This document shows, piece by piece, positions 32,456 to 40,697 of a stretch of 64,000 bases of DNA. Origin of the DNA: a virus; IMG/VR virus record IMGVR_UViG_3300044701_003269, positions 1-64,000 of that record. The stretch is one strand, 5' to 3'. Numbering within the stretch: the stretch's first letter is position 1; every line of letters starts with the position of its first letter. The notes under the pieces are model-generated. The model was not told where the DNA came from. It was given only the letters and a program-made list of their open reading frames with translations, and made no database searches. The translations under genes and the position numbers were made by a program.

Positions 32456-32794
32456 TTACGTGTAAGGTTTTACTATACCTTCTGTTAACATTCTTTCATT
32501 TACGGTGAATGAATCACCTACAAGATAAAGAGTTCCCAGGATTCTTCCATACTTGTCTTCTTTATGGGTTTCAATAACCCACTCATTAGAACGTGAGAGT
32601 TCTTTTTCTAACCAAAGTCTTGCTTTAATACCTTCTGCTTTTTCTGATAAGTTCGTTGTTCTTGTTTCTGCAGCATCAATACCTTTGAGACGAACTCTCT
32701 GTTTTATTGTAATATCAAAACCCAAATCAATATCAATGTCAATAGTGTCTCCATCAATGACTCTGTGAATTTTCTTTATCTTGTATTGATACAT
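32456..32794 (-). CDS. Staphylococcal-nuclease-like endonuclease
   Basis: The 112-aa protein has the SNase motifs VIDGDTIDIDIDLGF, RLKGIDAAETR (catalytic Arg and Glu) and KEDKYGRILG (second Arg). It should cut DNA or RNA with calcium. The operon context and late promoter suggest late expression; host DNA scavenging is one possibility. Confidence 0.85.
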   Translation of the reverse strand: MYQYKIKKIHRVIDGDTIDIDIDLGFDITIKQRVRLKGIDAAETRTTNLSEKAEGIKARLWLEKELSRSNEWVIETHKEDKYGRILGTLYLVGDSFTVNERMLTEGIVKPYT

Positions 32795-32900
32795 CTTTCA
32801 TCTCCAGATGTGCTAATCTTAATATGTAATAAATTGTCCAGGCCGTGAATGTTAATCCACATCCAAGTATAACTACTACACCCCAAGGGAAGTCATTCAT
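32754..32900 (-). CDS. Single-span membrane protein, 48 aa
   Basis: One hydrophobic segment (GVVVILGCGLTFTAWTIYYI) is followed by a polar tail. It overlaps the nuclease start by 41 bases and the upstream gene as ATGA. Confidence 0.5.
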   Translation of the reverse strand: MNDFPWGVVVILGCGLTFTAWTIYYILRLAHLEMKDVSIQDKENSQSH

Positions 32901-33091
32901 AATTTTCCTTCTTTTTTATGTATCCAGGTTTTGAGTTCGTGTAGATATTGTCTCAAGTTATCTGCTTTTTCTAGATGCCAAACATCACCACTCTTGAAAT
33001 ATTCTTGAGTGTGATTGTCGATTGCTTTTAAAATATTATGTATCGGTGCGTTCCAAGGTTCCCTTTTGGGAGTATTCCATTCCCTTGGCAT
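32897..33091 (-). CDS. Small conserved-type protein, 64 aa
   Basis: First gene of the - strand operon. The product begins MPREWNTPKREPWNAPIHN and is helical and charged. Function unknown. Confidence 0.6.
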   Translation of the reverse strand: MPREWNTPKREPWNAPIHNILKAIDNHTQEYFKSGDVWHLEKADNLRQYLHELKTWIHKKEGKL

Positions 33092-33132
33092 TGGTGGGAA
33101 AGCAGTTTTAATTATTTAGAATAAAGGGTGTT

Positions 33133-33140
33133 TATTTATA
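33133..33140 (-). promoter_or_regulatory. T4-type late promoter for the - strand operon
   Basis: On the - strand this reads TATAAATA exactly, about 42 bases before the first start at 33091. Confidence 0.75.
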
Positions 33141-33166
33141 CCGCGCCACCTTAGAGGGTGGGCTCA

Positions 33167-33195
33167 TTGACAGGGTTTCAAAACAGTGTTATGAT
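33167..33195 (+). promoter_or_regulatory. psbA early promoter overlapping a late-type box
   Basis: TTGACA and TATGAT are 17 bases apart, and GATAAATA (33193-33200) overlaps the -10. This could allow psbA transcription both early and late. Confidence 0.78.
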
Positions 33196-33204
33196 AAATA
33201 CATC

Positions 33205-33355
33205 AACAGGTTAAGGAATGTAACAGTTCCTTAATCTTTGTAACTCCCACTAACCGAGACCTATGGGGAGTATAAACACGTCTCTCATATCCTAGACTTA
33301 GGGTGTCTAGGAAATAAGTATCTCCACCATTTCCCTGATGGATCTACTTACTTTT
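33205..33355 (+). ncRNA. Structured psbA leader (PhotoRC-like candidate)
   Basis: TTAAGGAA pairs with TTCCTTAA (33211-33218, 33227-33234). ACTCCC (33243-33248) pairs with GGGAGT (33266-33271), and its loop GAGAC (33256-33260) can pair with GTCTC (33280-33284) as a pseudoknot. TCCTAGAC pairs with GTCTAGGA further on. Position and shape fit the PhotoRC RNAs reported upstream of cyanophage psbA, but a covariance search is needed. Confidence 0.5.
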
Positions 33356-33361
33356 TAAAAA

Positions 33362-34441
33362 ATGACTGCTACAATTTCACAACAACGACAATTAAATACT
33401 TGGGAACAGTTCTGCAACTGGGTTACTTCAACCGATAATCGTCTTTATGTCGGTTGGTTTGGAGTCCTGATGATTCCCTGCCTGCTTGCTGCAACAACTT
33501 GCTTCATCATCGCATTCATCGGTGCTCCCCCTGTGGACATTGATGGTATCCGCGAACCTGTTGCTGGTTCCTTAATGTACGGAAACAACATCATCTCCGG
33601 TGCTGTTGTTCCTTCGTCCAATGCAATTGGACTGCACTTCTACCCCATCTGGGAAGCTGCTTCCCTAGATGAGTGGCTCTACAACGGTGGTCCTTTCCAA
33701 CTCGTTGTATTCCACTTCCTCATTGGCATCTATGCCTATATGGGTCGTGAGTGGGAACTTTCATACCGCCTAGGTATGCGTCCTTGGATCTGTGTTGCTT
33801 ACAGCGCCCCTGTTGCTGCTGCATCCGCAGTATTCCTGGTCTATCCTTTCGGTCAAGGTTCTTTCTCTGATGCTATGCCTCTTGGTATCTCTGGCACCTT
33901 TAACTATATGCTTGTGTTCCAGGCAGAACATAACATCCTGATGCACCCCTTCCACATGCTTGGAGTTGCTGGTGTCTTCGGTGGTTCTCTGTTCAGTGCT
34001 ATGCACGGTTCTCTGGTTACTTCCTCACTAGTTCGTGAAACCACTGAGAATGAGTCACAGAACTATGGTTACAAGTTCGGTCAAGAAGAAGAGACCTACA
34101 ACATCGTTGCTGCTCACGGTTATTTCGGACGCCTTATTTTCCAATATGCTTCCTTTAATAACTCACGTTCACTTCACTTCTTCCTTGCTGCTTGGCCTGT
34201 AGTTGGCATCTGGTTCACGGCGCTTGGTGTTAGCACCATGGCATTTAACCTGAATGGATTCAACTTCAACCAGTCTATCCTTGACAGTCAGGGTCGTGTG
34301 CTCAACACCTGGGCAGATGTTCTGAACCGTGCTGGTCTTGGAATGGAAGTGATGCATGAGCGTAACGCTCACAACTTCCCTCTCGATCTCGCTGCTGCTG
34401 AGAACACTCCTGTTGCTCTCACTGCACCTGCAATCGGTTGA
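33362..34441 (+). CDS. psbA: Photosystem II D1 protein
   Basis: The 359-aa reaction-centre protein is complete and uninterrupted, with the five membrane helices and the C-terminal [18 protein letters not shown] where processing occurs after the Ala. It replaces host D1 during infection and keeps photosynthetic energy flowing. It has its own early/late promoter, structured leader and terminator. Confidence 0.98.
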   Translation: MTATISQQRQLNTWEQFCNWVTSTDNRLYVGWFGVLMIPCLLAATTCFIIAFIGAPPVDIDGIREPVAGSLMYGNNIISGAVVPSSNAIGLHFYPIWEAASLDEWLYNGGPFQLVVFHFLIGIYAYMGREWELSYRLGMRPWICVAYSAPVAAASAVFLVYPFGQGSFSDAMPLGISGTFNYMLVFQAEHNILMHPFHMLGVAGVFGGSLFSAMHGSLVTSSLVRETTENESQNYGYKFGQEEETYNIVAAHGYFGRLIFQYASFNNSRSLHFFLAAWPVVGIWFTALGVSTMAFNLNGFNFNQSILDSQGRVLNTWADVLNRAGLGMEVMHERNAHNFPLDLAAAENTPVALTAPAIG

Positions 34442-34463
34442 GTTAGTTAAAACTTAATCACTG

Positions 34464-34487
34464 GGGGTCTTCGGACCCCTTTCTTTT
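34464..34487 (+). terminator. UUCG-loop terminator after psbA
   Basis: GGGGTC pairs with GACCCC around TTCG and is followed by a T-rich run. Confidence 0.9.
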
Positions 34488-34500
34488 TCGGAGGTTATAA

Positions 34501-35562
34501 ATGGTATCTTCTGCTTTACAACAACCAATTCAACAAAGGGGGTGGTTCGATGTTCTCGATGATTGGCTTAAGCGTGATAGGTTTGTTTTTGTCGGTTGGT
34601 CTGGCCTTCTCCTTTTCCCTACAGCTTATCTCGCTCTTGGCGGTTGGCTTACAGGAACCACCTTTGCTACCAGTTGGTACACCCACGGCATTGCGTCTTC
34701 ATATTTGGAGGGGTGTAACTTTCTTACTGCTGCTGTCAGCACTCCTGCTGATGCTCTCGGACATAGCCTCTTACTCCTATGGGGTCCTGAAGCTCAGGGA
34801 GATTTCGTCCGCTGGGTCCAACTTGGGGGACTCTGGACTTTTGTGGCACTACACGGCGCTTTCAGCTTAATCGGATTTATGCTTCGGCAGTTCGAGATTG
34901 CTCGACTGGTTGGCATCCGACCATATAATGCAATCGCATTCTCTGGTCCTATCGCTGTATTTGTCAGCGTGTTTCTGATGTACCCTCTGGGTCAATCATC
35001 TTGGTTCTTCGCTCCCTCTTTTGGTGTGGCAGCAATCTTCAGGTTCCTGCTGTTCCTTCAAGGGTTCCACAACTGGACACTCAACCCCTTCCATATGATG
35101 GGAGTGGCAGGTATCCTAGGTGGTGCTCTGCTCTGTGCTATTCACGGTGCTACTGTGGAGAATACTCTCTATGAAGATAGCGACCAAGCAAACACTTTCA
35201 AAGCTTTTGAACCCACGCAAGAGGAGGAAACTTATTCGATGGTTACTGCTAACCGTTTCTGGTCACAGATTTTCGGTATTGCTTTTAGTAACAAGCGTTG
35301 GTTGCATTTCTTTATGCTCTTTGTTCCCGTCATGGGTTTATGGACCTCTAGTATCGGTATCATTGGACTCGCTCTTAATCTTCGTGCTTACGACTTTGTA
35401 TCTCAAGAAGTTCGTGCGGCGGAGGATCCGGAGTTCGAGACGTTCTACACAAAGAACATTCTATTAAATGAAGGCCTTCGTGCTTGGATGGCTCCAGTAG
35501 ACCAGCCTCATGAGAATTTTGTGTTCCCAGAGGAAGTTCTACCGCGAGGTAATGCACTTTAA
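34501..35562 (+). CDS. psbD: Photosystem II D2 protein
   Basis: The 353-aa D2 protein is complete ([16 protein letters not shown] at the start, [17 protein letters not shown] with helix D ligands). GGAGG (34490-34494) precedes the ATG with good spacing. It pairs with D1 in the reaction centre. Confidence 0.98.
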   Translation: MVSSALQQPIQQRGWFDVLDDWLKRDRFVFVGWSGLLLFPTAYLALGGWLTGTTFATSWYTHGIASSYLEGCNFLTAAVSTPADALGHSLLLLWGPEAQGDFVRWVQLGGLWTFVALHGAFSLIGFMLRQFEIARLVGIRPYNAIAFSGPIAVFVSVFLMYPLGQSSWFFAPSFGVAAIFRFLLFLQGFHNWTLNPFHMMGVAGILGGALLCAIHGATVENTLYEDSDQANTFKAFEPTQEEETYSMVTANRFWSQIFGIAFSNKRWLHFFMLFVPVMGLWTSSIGIIGLALNLRAYDFVSQEVRAAEDPEFETFYTKNILLNEGLRAWMAPVDQPHENFVFPEEVLPRGNAL

Positions 35563-35571
35563 AATAAATAG

Positions 35572-35597
35572 AGGAGTTCTCTGGAACTCCTTTTTTT
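35572..35597 (+). terminator. Terminator after psbD, abutting the next ATG
   Basis: AGGAGTTC (35572-35579) pairs with GAACTCCT (35584-35591) around TCTG, followed by T; the next ATG is at 35598. AATAAATA (35563-35570) lies just before the stem. Confidence 0.87.
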
Positions 35598-35678
35598 ATG
35601 TTTGGAATCCTAATATTTTTTATTCTCTTTGGGATTTTTATGACTCTTGTATCACTCACTGACCATTATCATTATTAA
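35598..35678 (+). CDS. Membrane micro-peptide, 26 aa
   Basis: Nearly all residues are hydrophobic (GILIFFILFGIFMTLV) with a His-rich end. It follows a terminator directly. It resembles no specific photosystem subunit that I can name. Confidence 0.45.
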   Translation: MFGILIFFILFGIFMTLVSLTDHYHY

Positions 35679-35683
35679 AATAA

Positions 35684-35803
35684 ATGTCTCATAATCACGA
35701 AGAAGAAGATATTCCCAGTTGGGTTATATGGATGGGAATAAGTATCTTAGTATTCACTGTTCTTTGTTTTGTATTGATGACACTTGGAATGCTCTATTGG
35801 TAA
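35684..35803 (+). CDS. Single-span membrane peptide, 39 aa
   Basis: A charged N-terminus (HNHEEEDIPSW) is followed by one hydrophobic segment (VIWMGISILVFTVLCFVLM). Small photosystem-like size, but identity unknown. Confidence 0.5.
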   Translation: MSHNHEEEDIPSWVIWMGISILVFTVLCFVLMTLGMLYW

Positions 35804-35811
35804 GCAATTTC

Positions 35812-35837
35812 TAAATAATTTTTTACAATACTTAACG
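35812..35837 (+). repeat. 26-nt upstream element, copy 2
   Basis: This matches 8444-8469 at 24 of 26 positions and ends directly before the aldolase ATG. Confidence 0.6.
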
Positions 35838-36503
35838 ATGCTTTTAGACTTAGCACACACAATTGCTGACTATACTATATGTGGTGAAGGTAACGTATCA
35901 GAAAGAAAAACTGAAGATACTTTTCTAATCAAAGCAAGTGGCACAAGTCTCCATACATTATCAGAAGAAGATTTAGTTCTGGTGAATACTGATGCTCAAC
36001 AATTAAAACCAGAACAAAAGAAACCAAGTATTGAAGTGCTTTTTCATGCATGGATTATGAAGCACTTTCCAGAGATTAACTATATCGCTCATACTCATCC
36101 ACCAAAGACAACCCAGATACTCTGCTCTCCTGCGATAAATGATTTCGCTACTCAAAGATGGTTTCCAGACCAGATCGTAAGGAATGGTGTATTGTCATGT
36201 TTAGTTCCTTATGCTCCCCCTGGAGCTCGTCTACTTCAAAATGTAGACAAGTATGTTGGTGATTTTGTAGATGACTATGGATACTTTCCTAAGTTGATTC
36301 TTCTGGAGAATCATGGTATTATCACAGCATCACCTTACCAAAAGGATTGTGCTGCTGCTACTCTGATGTGTGAAAAATCTGCAGAAATCTTTATTGGTGC
36401 TAAACTTCTTGGTGGCGTTAACTTTCTCCCAGATGAAGAGATTGAGCACTTAGAAAACTGCCCTGGTGAGCAGTATCGTCGTCGCATGTATTTTGTCAAG
36501 TAA
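35838..36503 (+). CDS. Class II aldolase/adducin-family protein
   Basis: The 221-aa product shows the zinc site of class II aldolases: IAHTHPP (two His) and LLENHGII (third His), with the early phosphate-site-like KASGTSLHTLSEEDLVLV. Such enzymes cleave sugar phosphates (fuculose- or ribulose-phosphate type). ATG 35838 follows the repeated 26-base element. Its substrate is unknown; it might feed host carbon metabolism or the glycan cassette. Confidence 0.88.
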   Translation: MLLDLAHTIADYTICGEGNVSERKTEDTFLIKASGTSLHTLSEEDLVLVNTDAQQLKPEQKKPSIEVLFHAWIMKHFPEINYIAHTHPPKTTQILCSPAINDFATQRWFPDQIVRNGVLSCLVPYAPPGARLLQNVDKYVGDFVDDYGYFPKLILLENHGIITASPYQKDCAAATLMCEKSAEIFIGAKLLGGVNFLPDEEIEHLENCPGEQYRRRMYFVK

Positions 36504-36529
36504 CTACATAGAAAAGTCGCAAAACTAAA

Positions 36530-36691
36530 ATGAAAACCCTAACACTCACGGAAGACCAGATTAAACTTCTTGCCGATGCGGTATGGATGCGTCAGAGATG
36601 CTTTATTGCTGGCGACAAAAGGTTCAAAGAATATGGAGTAATGCTAGAAAATATTGTAGGAGATATAGAATACATACCATCTCGTTATTAA
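36530..36691 (+). CDS. Small hypothetical protein, 53 aa
   Basis: It has a helical, charged sequence beginning MKTLTLTEDQIKLLADAV. Intact frame between two other small genes; function unknown. Confidence 0.55.
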   Translation: MKTLTLTEDQIKLLADAVWMRQRCFIAGDKRFKEYGVMLENIVGDIEYIPSRY

Positions 36692-36692
36692 A

Positions 36693-36812
36693 ATGATTAC
36701 TTCAGAAACACCTTACAAACTTGCTGAAATTATTAGAGACACTTGGCCAAAACTTTACAGACCGGCAAAAGAAACCTATAATACAAAGAGTCAGAAGAAA
36801 GAGAATGTATGA
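36693..36812 (+). CDS. Small hypothetical protein, 39 aa
   Basis: The frame begins two bases after the upstream stop and its end overlaps the next ATG by 8 bases. Basic C-terminus; function unknown. Confidence 0.45.
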   Translation: MITSETPYKLAEIIRDTWPKLYRPAKETYNTKSQKKENV

Positions 36813-37089
36813 TTATTGGGTGGTGACTGACAAAACTACAGGTAGAGTTATCTCTCACTGTGGAGAAGAACACGACGCGCTTATGATGGTAAGTTTTGAC
36901 CCTGATAGAAGAACTTACCGAAAACAGAAGTTCATTATGGATCAAGTAATTACAATCACATCAACAACAGATAAACAACTTCCAGGTCAACAAGGACTAC
37001 CAGCAGCGAAAGAAGAACTGCAACCAGTAGAACTTCAGCAGCAAGTGTGGCTTCCCGAAGGTCGAGGAGTTCCAGTTAACGCTAAATAA
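36805..37089 (+). CDS. Small hypothetical protein, 94 aa
   Basis: The start at ATG 36805 gives MYDYWVVTDKTTGRVISH. The C-terminal half is Gln/Pro-rich. Function unknown. Confidence 0.5.
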   Translation: MYDYWVVTDKTTGRVISHCGEEHDALMMVSFDPDRRTYRKQKFIMDQVITITSTTDKQLPGQQGLPAAKEELQPVELQQQVWLPEGRGVPVNAK

Positions 37090-37109
37090 CTTTCAGTTTA
37101 TAAAAAATT

Positions 37110-37346
37110 ATGAAGTTCACAGTTTATTCAAAAGATGGTTGCCCGTATTGCACCAAAGTTCAACAAGTGCTAGAATTGGCAGAATTGCAACATGTGGTAT
37201 ATAAACTAGATGTTGATTTTACCCGCGAAGAATTCTATGCAGAATTTGGAACAGGTTCAACATTCCCACAAGTCATCTTGGATGAAAAACATATTGGAGG
37301 TTGTTCCGATACAGTTCAATATCTACAGGAGCAAAATCTAGTTTAA
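37110..37346 (+). CDS. grx: Glutaredoxin
   Basis: The 78-aa protein has the CPYC redox centre and the TFPQV cis-Pro loop and GGCSD motif. It can donate electrons to the phage ribonucleotide reductase. CTAAATAA precedes it. Overlap of stop and next start. Confidence 0.94.
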   Translation: MKFTVYSKDGCPYCTKVQQVLELAELQHVVYKLDVDFTREEFYAEFGTGSTFPQVILDEKHIGGCSDTVQYLQEQNLV

Positions 37347-37705
37347 TGGAAACTAATTTTCACGAAGTTTATAATGATGTAGAGAAAGCTATCGACTATG
37401 CTTTCAACGGACAATTTGTATTAAAGTTTTATGATTATTTAAAAGTTCGTGGAACAAAAAGAGTTGAGGTTGAAGAGTTTATTGAAAGTTCTACCGCAAG
37501 TGAAATTAATAATTTAGTAATGGACCTTGATGACTACCTTGAAGGTGGTTCTGATGAGATGCATAAACAACTTCGGGAAGGATACGGACATATTCCAAAA
37601 CCACAAGCAAGAAAAATTAGAAATTACCTTTATGGTATATTAGAAGATGCCTGGAAGTATAGTCATGACAAAAGACCAGGGAGACGCAAAAAGCAAACTA
37701 AATAA
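37346..37705 (+). CDS. Conserved cyanophage-type protein, 119 aa
   Basis: The ATG overlaps the glutaredoxin stop. The product is helical and charged with a basic C-terminus. Function unknown. Confidence 0.6.
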   Translation: METNFHEVYNDVEKAIDYAFNGQFVLKFYDYLKVRGTKRVEVEEFIESSTASEINNLVMDLDDYLEGGSDEMHKQLREGYGHIPKPQARKIRNYLYGILEDAWKYSHDKRPGRRKKQTK

Positions 37706-37868
37706 ATCAGAACCCCAAATTAATAGGGGTGTTGAGTTATTACTACGCAATAGGAGAAGACCAGAAAAACCAAAAACTTTTCAAGTGAAGTTTGGTAAAA
37801 TGGTCTCTCTTCTGAAGAGAGAGTTCCACTTCTTTATCGACATTCACTTTGACATAAGGAAAAAGTAA
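37665..37868 (+). CDS. Small basic protein, 67 aa
   Basis: The frame overlaps the preceding gene by 41 bases. The product is basic with an aromatic C-terminal part (EFHFFIDIHFDIRKK). Supported mainly by its length and the pattern of overlapping genes. Confidence 0.4.
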   Translation: MTKDQGDAKSKLNKSEPQINRGVELLLRNRRRPEKPKTFQVKFGKMVSLLKREFHFFIDIHFDIRKK

Positions 37869-37886
37869 ACTCTCTGGAGAAGACAA

Positions 37887-38120
37887 ATGTTAGCAGTAAC
37901 TCTAACTATAGGAACATTAGTTTCAATCATGTTCTTTTTTGTAGGAGGAGTAGTAGGGTGGTTGGCAAAGGAACACTTCTACCAAACTCAACCAGTTTAT
38001 ACACACCCAGAGATGTTTGATTCAAATGGGAATGTAATACCAGACGAAATTTTAGCAGTGAGATTTGAGAACGATTATGGCTACGACTACGACGACGAAG
38101 AAGACGAAGACAGCGATTGA
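37887..38120 (+). CDS. Membrane protein with acidic tail, 77 aa
   Basis: One N-terminal hydrophobic span (TIGTLVSIMFFFVGGVVGWL) is followed by a soluble part ending in Asp/Glu. GGAG precedes the ATG. It overlaps the next gene by 44 bases. Confidence 0.6.
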   Translation: MLAVTLTIGTLVSIMFFFVGGVVGWLAKEHFYQTQPVYTHPEMFDSNGNVIPDEILAVRFENDYGYDYDDEEDEDSD

Positions 38121-38655
38121 AAAACCCATCGAAAGTCTTCCATCAAATCCTTTTGTATTTGAGATTTTAGAACTTGCATCTAAACAGAGAAGTAGTTCTA
38201 AAAAAGTAGAAGTTTTAAAAACATACGACCACCCATCCCTTAAAACTATTTTTATTTGGAACTTTGATGAAACGGTAATTTCACTTCTACCTGAAGGTGA
38301 TGTTCCTTATGGTGATCTAAAAGACCAAAATGTTTACTCTGGATCTTTGTCAGAAAACCTGAGGAGAGAATCTCTAGGTGGAGAATCTGCTACAGGCCAA
38401 GACCTTGATGGTAGAGGGCGCACATCTTTGCGTAGAGAGTATCAAAACCTTTATCATTATGTTAAGGGTGGAAATAATACTCTGACTACAATTCGTAGAG
38501 AGATGATGTTTATTAATCTTCTTCAGGGTCTTCATCCTAGAGAAGCAGAATTGTTGATTCTAACTAAAGATAAGAAACTTACCGATAAATATAAGATAAC
38601 ATTTGAGAATGTTAAAGAAGCATACCCTGATATCACCTGGGGTGGCCGTTCATGA
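38077..38655 (+). CDS. DUF6433-like conserved phage protein
   Basis: The 192-aa product has LLPEGDVPYG, LYHYVKGGNN, RREMMFINLLQGL and ELLILTKDKKL, a pattern I recall from the DUF6433 family of T4-like phages. Function unknown. ATG 38077 is used. Confidence 0.72.
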   Translation: MATTTTTKKTKTAIEKPIESLPSNPFVFEILELASKQRSSSKKVEVLKTYDHPSLKTIFIWNFDETVISLLPEGDVPYGDLKDQNVYSGSLSENLRRESLGGESATGQDLDGRGRTSLRREYQNLYHYVKGGNNTLTTIRREMMFINLLQGLHPREAELLILTKDKKLTDKYKITFENVKEAYPDITWGGRS

Positions 38656-38990
38656 CAGTAGTTGTTGGAGAAGATATTAAAATGGCAGAATACACTGATA
38701 ATCAAAAACTAGTTCTGCCACATGAATATGGATGTGAAATTCTTCTGGAAAAAACAACTCTAGACAAAGCAAAAGATTCTTCATTTCCAAATGATGCTTA
38801 TTTGATTTGGTATATTGTGAATGGAGATGAGCATATTGATTTAACCAGAGCTGCAAAGAGAGTGAATCTGTTTGATATGTATTATGATAAGTATGGTCCT
38901 GGTGCAGTTCAAAAAATTGATTTTGGATATGGTAGAGTGAGTCCCAAACTTTGGGGATATAAACAACCTGAGAAAAAGAAAAAAAGATGA
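38652..38990 (+). CDS. Conserved cyanophage-type protein, 112 aa
   Basis: ATGA overlap with the upstream gene. A later ATG at 38682 is the alternative start. The C-terminus is Lys-rich. Function unknown. Confidence 0.55.
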   Translation: MTVVVGEDIKMAEYTDNQKLVLPHEYGCEILLEKTTLDKAKDSSFPNDAYLIWYIVNGDEHIDLTRAAKRVNLFDMYYDKYGPGAVQKIDFGYGRVSPKLWGYKQPEKKKKR

Positions 38991-39175
38991 GTGAAGGTTT
39001 TAGTGAAGAAAAAATAGAAGTATCTATTTACAAAGATGAAGTAAAAAAACTTCTAAAACAATACAAAAAAATTAAAAAATATCAAAGGTCTTCAATTTTT
39101 GAAGTTAAAACTATGGATGGAACAGAAACTTATATTAGTGATTTGCTAAAGGAAGTGGAGGATAATCCACGATAA
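38987..39175 (+). CDS. Small charged protein, 62 aa
   Basis: ATGA overlap; helical Lys/Glu-rich sequence. The stop is directly followed by the speD start. Confidence 0.5.
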   Translation: MSEGFSEEKIEVSIYKDEVKKLLKQYKKIKKYQRSSIFEVKTMDGTETYISDLLKEVEDNPR

Positions 39176-39502
39176 ATGGGAAAGCATTATCTTCTTAACT
39201 TATATGGATGCTCGTTTGTCCTTTTGGACGACGAGCGTTGTCTTATAGACTTATTAGAAAACGCAGCAGTTGCAAGTGGTGCTACTGTGATTCAGACTAT
39301 CTCGAAGAAGTTTGAACCACAGGGTGTTACTGTAATTTGTTTGTTATCGGAAAGTCATATTAGTATTCATACTTGGCCTGAGGAAGGTAAGGCAGCGGTG
39401 GATGTATATACCTGTGGTGATTGCAATCCCAAGATTGGATGCGACATTATCATTCACCAACTATCTGCATCTAATCACACGCTTAGTTACATAGAGCGTT
39501 GA
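39176..39502 (+). CDS. speD: S-adenosylmethionine decarboxylase
   Basis: The 108-aa pyruvoyl enzyme makes the aminopropyl donor for spermidine. The self-cleavage site is at Glu59-Ser60 in LLSESHISIHTWPE, followed by AVDVYTCGDC. Polyamines help pack phage DNA. Confidence 0.93.
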   Translation: MGKHYLLNLYGCSFVLLDDERCLIDLLENAAVASGATVIQTISKKFEPQGVTVICLLSESHISIHTWPEEGKAAVDVYTCGDCNPKIGCDIIIHQLSASNHTLSYIER

Positions 39503-39527
39503 CAGATTAGTAAAGAAGGTGTAGAAT
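39499..39527 (+). promoter_or_regulatory. Promoter (TTGACA-17-TAGAAT)
   Basis: The -35 overlaps the speD stop codon; spacer 17 bases. It drives the 39550 gene. Confidence 0.72.
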
Positions 39528-39549
39528 CAATCCAAATATACAATTTATC

Positions 39550-39753
39550 ATGGACTACAAACCCTATAGTATGGAATGGAGTAGGCGCAGATATCTTGCC
39601 GAAGCAATCCAAAAATATTTTGACACTGATGCTTCTTTAGATGTTGTTCTAGATGATATCGTAAGTGTCCTTGAAGAAAATGTAGAGCACCATAAAAGTC
39701 GTGCTGAAAGGTTTCAGGGTGTTTTGGATGGATTAAAATCACTCCCATATTAA
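39550..39753 (+). CDS. Small conserved cyanophage protein, 67 aa
   Basis: The helical charged product (MDYKPYSMEWSRRRYLAEAI at the start) lies about 16 bases after the predicted transcription start. Function unknown. Confidence 0.6.
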   Translation: MDYKPYSMEWSRRRYLAEAIQKYFDTDASLDVVLDDIVSVLEENVEHHKSRAERFQGVLDGLKSLPY

Positions 39754-39779
39754 TAAATAAACCTATACGGAGATTAAAC

Positions 39780-40097
39780 ATGCTCTCTACTCAGTATCGT
39801 TTACGCCTTGAAGCAATTTGCGAATGTATTGTAAAAGGCGAATCAGTAGAGTTAAGTGAGATGATTTGGGCTGAAAAACTTGCTAAGTCAAATCGTTCTG
39901 CTGCAACCATTTTGAGGCAAGCTAGACGCCGTGCTGCAAATCCAGATATGACAGAAGACAGTCTTGATGGATTTATGAATGCTTTGGACCTGGGGGATCC
40001 TGATCCAACCAATCATAGAACTCGTTTCAATGGCGTGGATGATATTATTGATTTCTTTGGTGGAGATAAACCAGACGACTGGAGACAAAGAGACTGA
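39780..40097 (+). CDS. Hypothetical protein, 105 aa
   Basis: AATAAATA (39752-39759) and GGAG precede ATG 39780. The product is helical in the first half (RQARRRAANP) and acidic in the second. Function unknown. Confidence 0.6.
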   Translation: MLSTQYRLRLEAICECIVKGESVELSEMIWAEKLAKSNRSAATILRQARRRAANPDMTEDSLDGFMNALDLGDPDPTNHRTRFNGVDDIIDFFGGDKPDDWRQRD

Positions 40098-40297
40098 TGA
40101 CATACGAAGAGTTTTTGGATATGCCAACAACTTTTATGGATGACATGCTTAAAGTGGTTAATATTAAAAACAAATATCGTTTAAAGTTTACAGAAGAAGA
40201 AACAGAAATTAATCACCATCTTTTAACTTATTGGGAAGAAATGAAGTTAAATGAGATGAGACATAGATTTGAAAAGTGTTGGGAGATAGAGGAATGA
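40097..40297 (+). CDS. Small charged protein, 66 aa
   Basis: Stop/start overlap with both neighbours. Helical, acidic; no domain recognised. Confidence 0.5.
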   Translation: MTYEEFLDMPTTFMDDMLKVVNIKNKYRLKFTEEETEINHHLLTYWEEMKLNEMRHRFEKCWEIEE

Positions 40298-40497
40298 AAT
40301 CCTTTCAAGAATTCTTATCTGAAGAAGAGAAATCTTCAAAAAGAACTGCTGGTTATATTAATGAACCAAAGGGAAATGAGAAGTGCTCTAACTGCAATAT
40401 GTGGAGACCACCGAACGCTTGCACTGCAGTGAGTGGTAAGATCTCACCCGATGGTTGGTGCAAGTGGCATCAATATAATAGAAAGAACCAAGATTAA
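40294..40497 (+). CDS. HiPIP-like protein with capsid-targeting-like N-terminus
   Basis: The 67-aa product starts MKSFQEFLSE, close to the T4 capsid-targeting sequence MKTYQEFIAE. Residues 31-56 carry Cys31, Cys34, Cys43 and Cys56 in CSNCNMW...ACTAVSGKISPDGWCKW, the spacing and GWC signature of small high-potential iron-sulfur proteins. A packaged iron-sulfur or zinc protein injected with the DNA is my inference. ATGA overlap with the upstream gene. Confidence 0.68.
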   Translation: MKSFQEFLSEEEKSSKRTAGYINEPKGNEKCSNCNMWRPPNACTAVSGKISPDGWCKWHQYNRKNQD

Positions 40498-40534
40498 GAA
40501 ATAATAAAATTGGTATAACATTTTACAAACCTAC

Positions 40535-40563
40535 TTGACTACATAGTTCAACGGGTCTATTAT
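40535..40563 (+). promoter_or_regulatory. Promoter for the riboswitch transcript
   Basis: TTGACT and TATTAT with 17-base spacing. The predicted start (about 40570) is the first base region of the aptamer. Confidence 0.75.
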
Positions 40564-40567
40564 GACC

Positions 40568-40668
40568 TTACGTTCATCGGAGAAATCCGACGCAAGTAGG
40601 ACGGCGGAACGGTACGTTCATTCGCTATTCGCAAATAGCGAACGCAAACCGCCCGAAGGAACGGGGCC
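40568..40668 (+). promoter_or_regulatory. Glutamine-riboswitch-like RNA (glnA / downstream-peptide type)
   Basis: The core CGTTCATC, a short stem GG-AGAAAT-CC and GACGCAAGTAGG (40571-40600) closely match the glnA/downstream-peptide RNA consensus. GGCGG (40603-40607) can pair with CCGCC (40649-40653). A second CGTTCAT...ACGCAA unit follows around the perfect hairpin TTCGCTATT / AATAGCGAA (40621-40642). The RNA precedes a YRG-motif peptide gene, as in cyanobacteria, so glutamine sensing is likely. Confidence 0.78.
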
Positions 40669-40697
40669 TAAAAATCTCATTCTGGAGGAAAATCCTA

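Noticed and set aside
33362-34441. Intron or homing endonuclease inside psbA
   Set aside because: psbA is a continuous 359-codon frame with normal ends.
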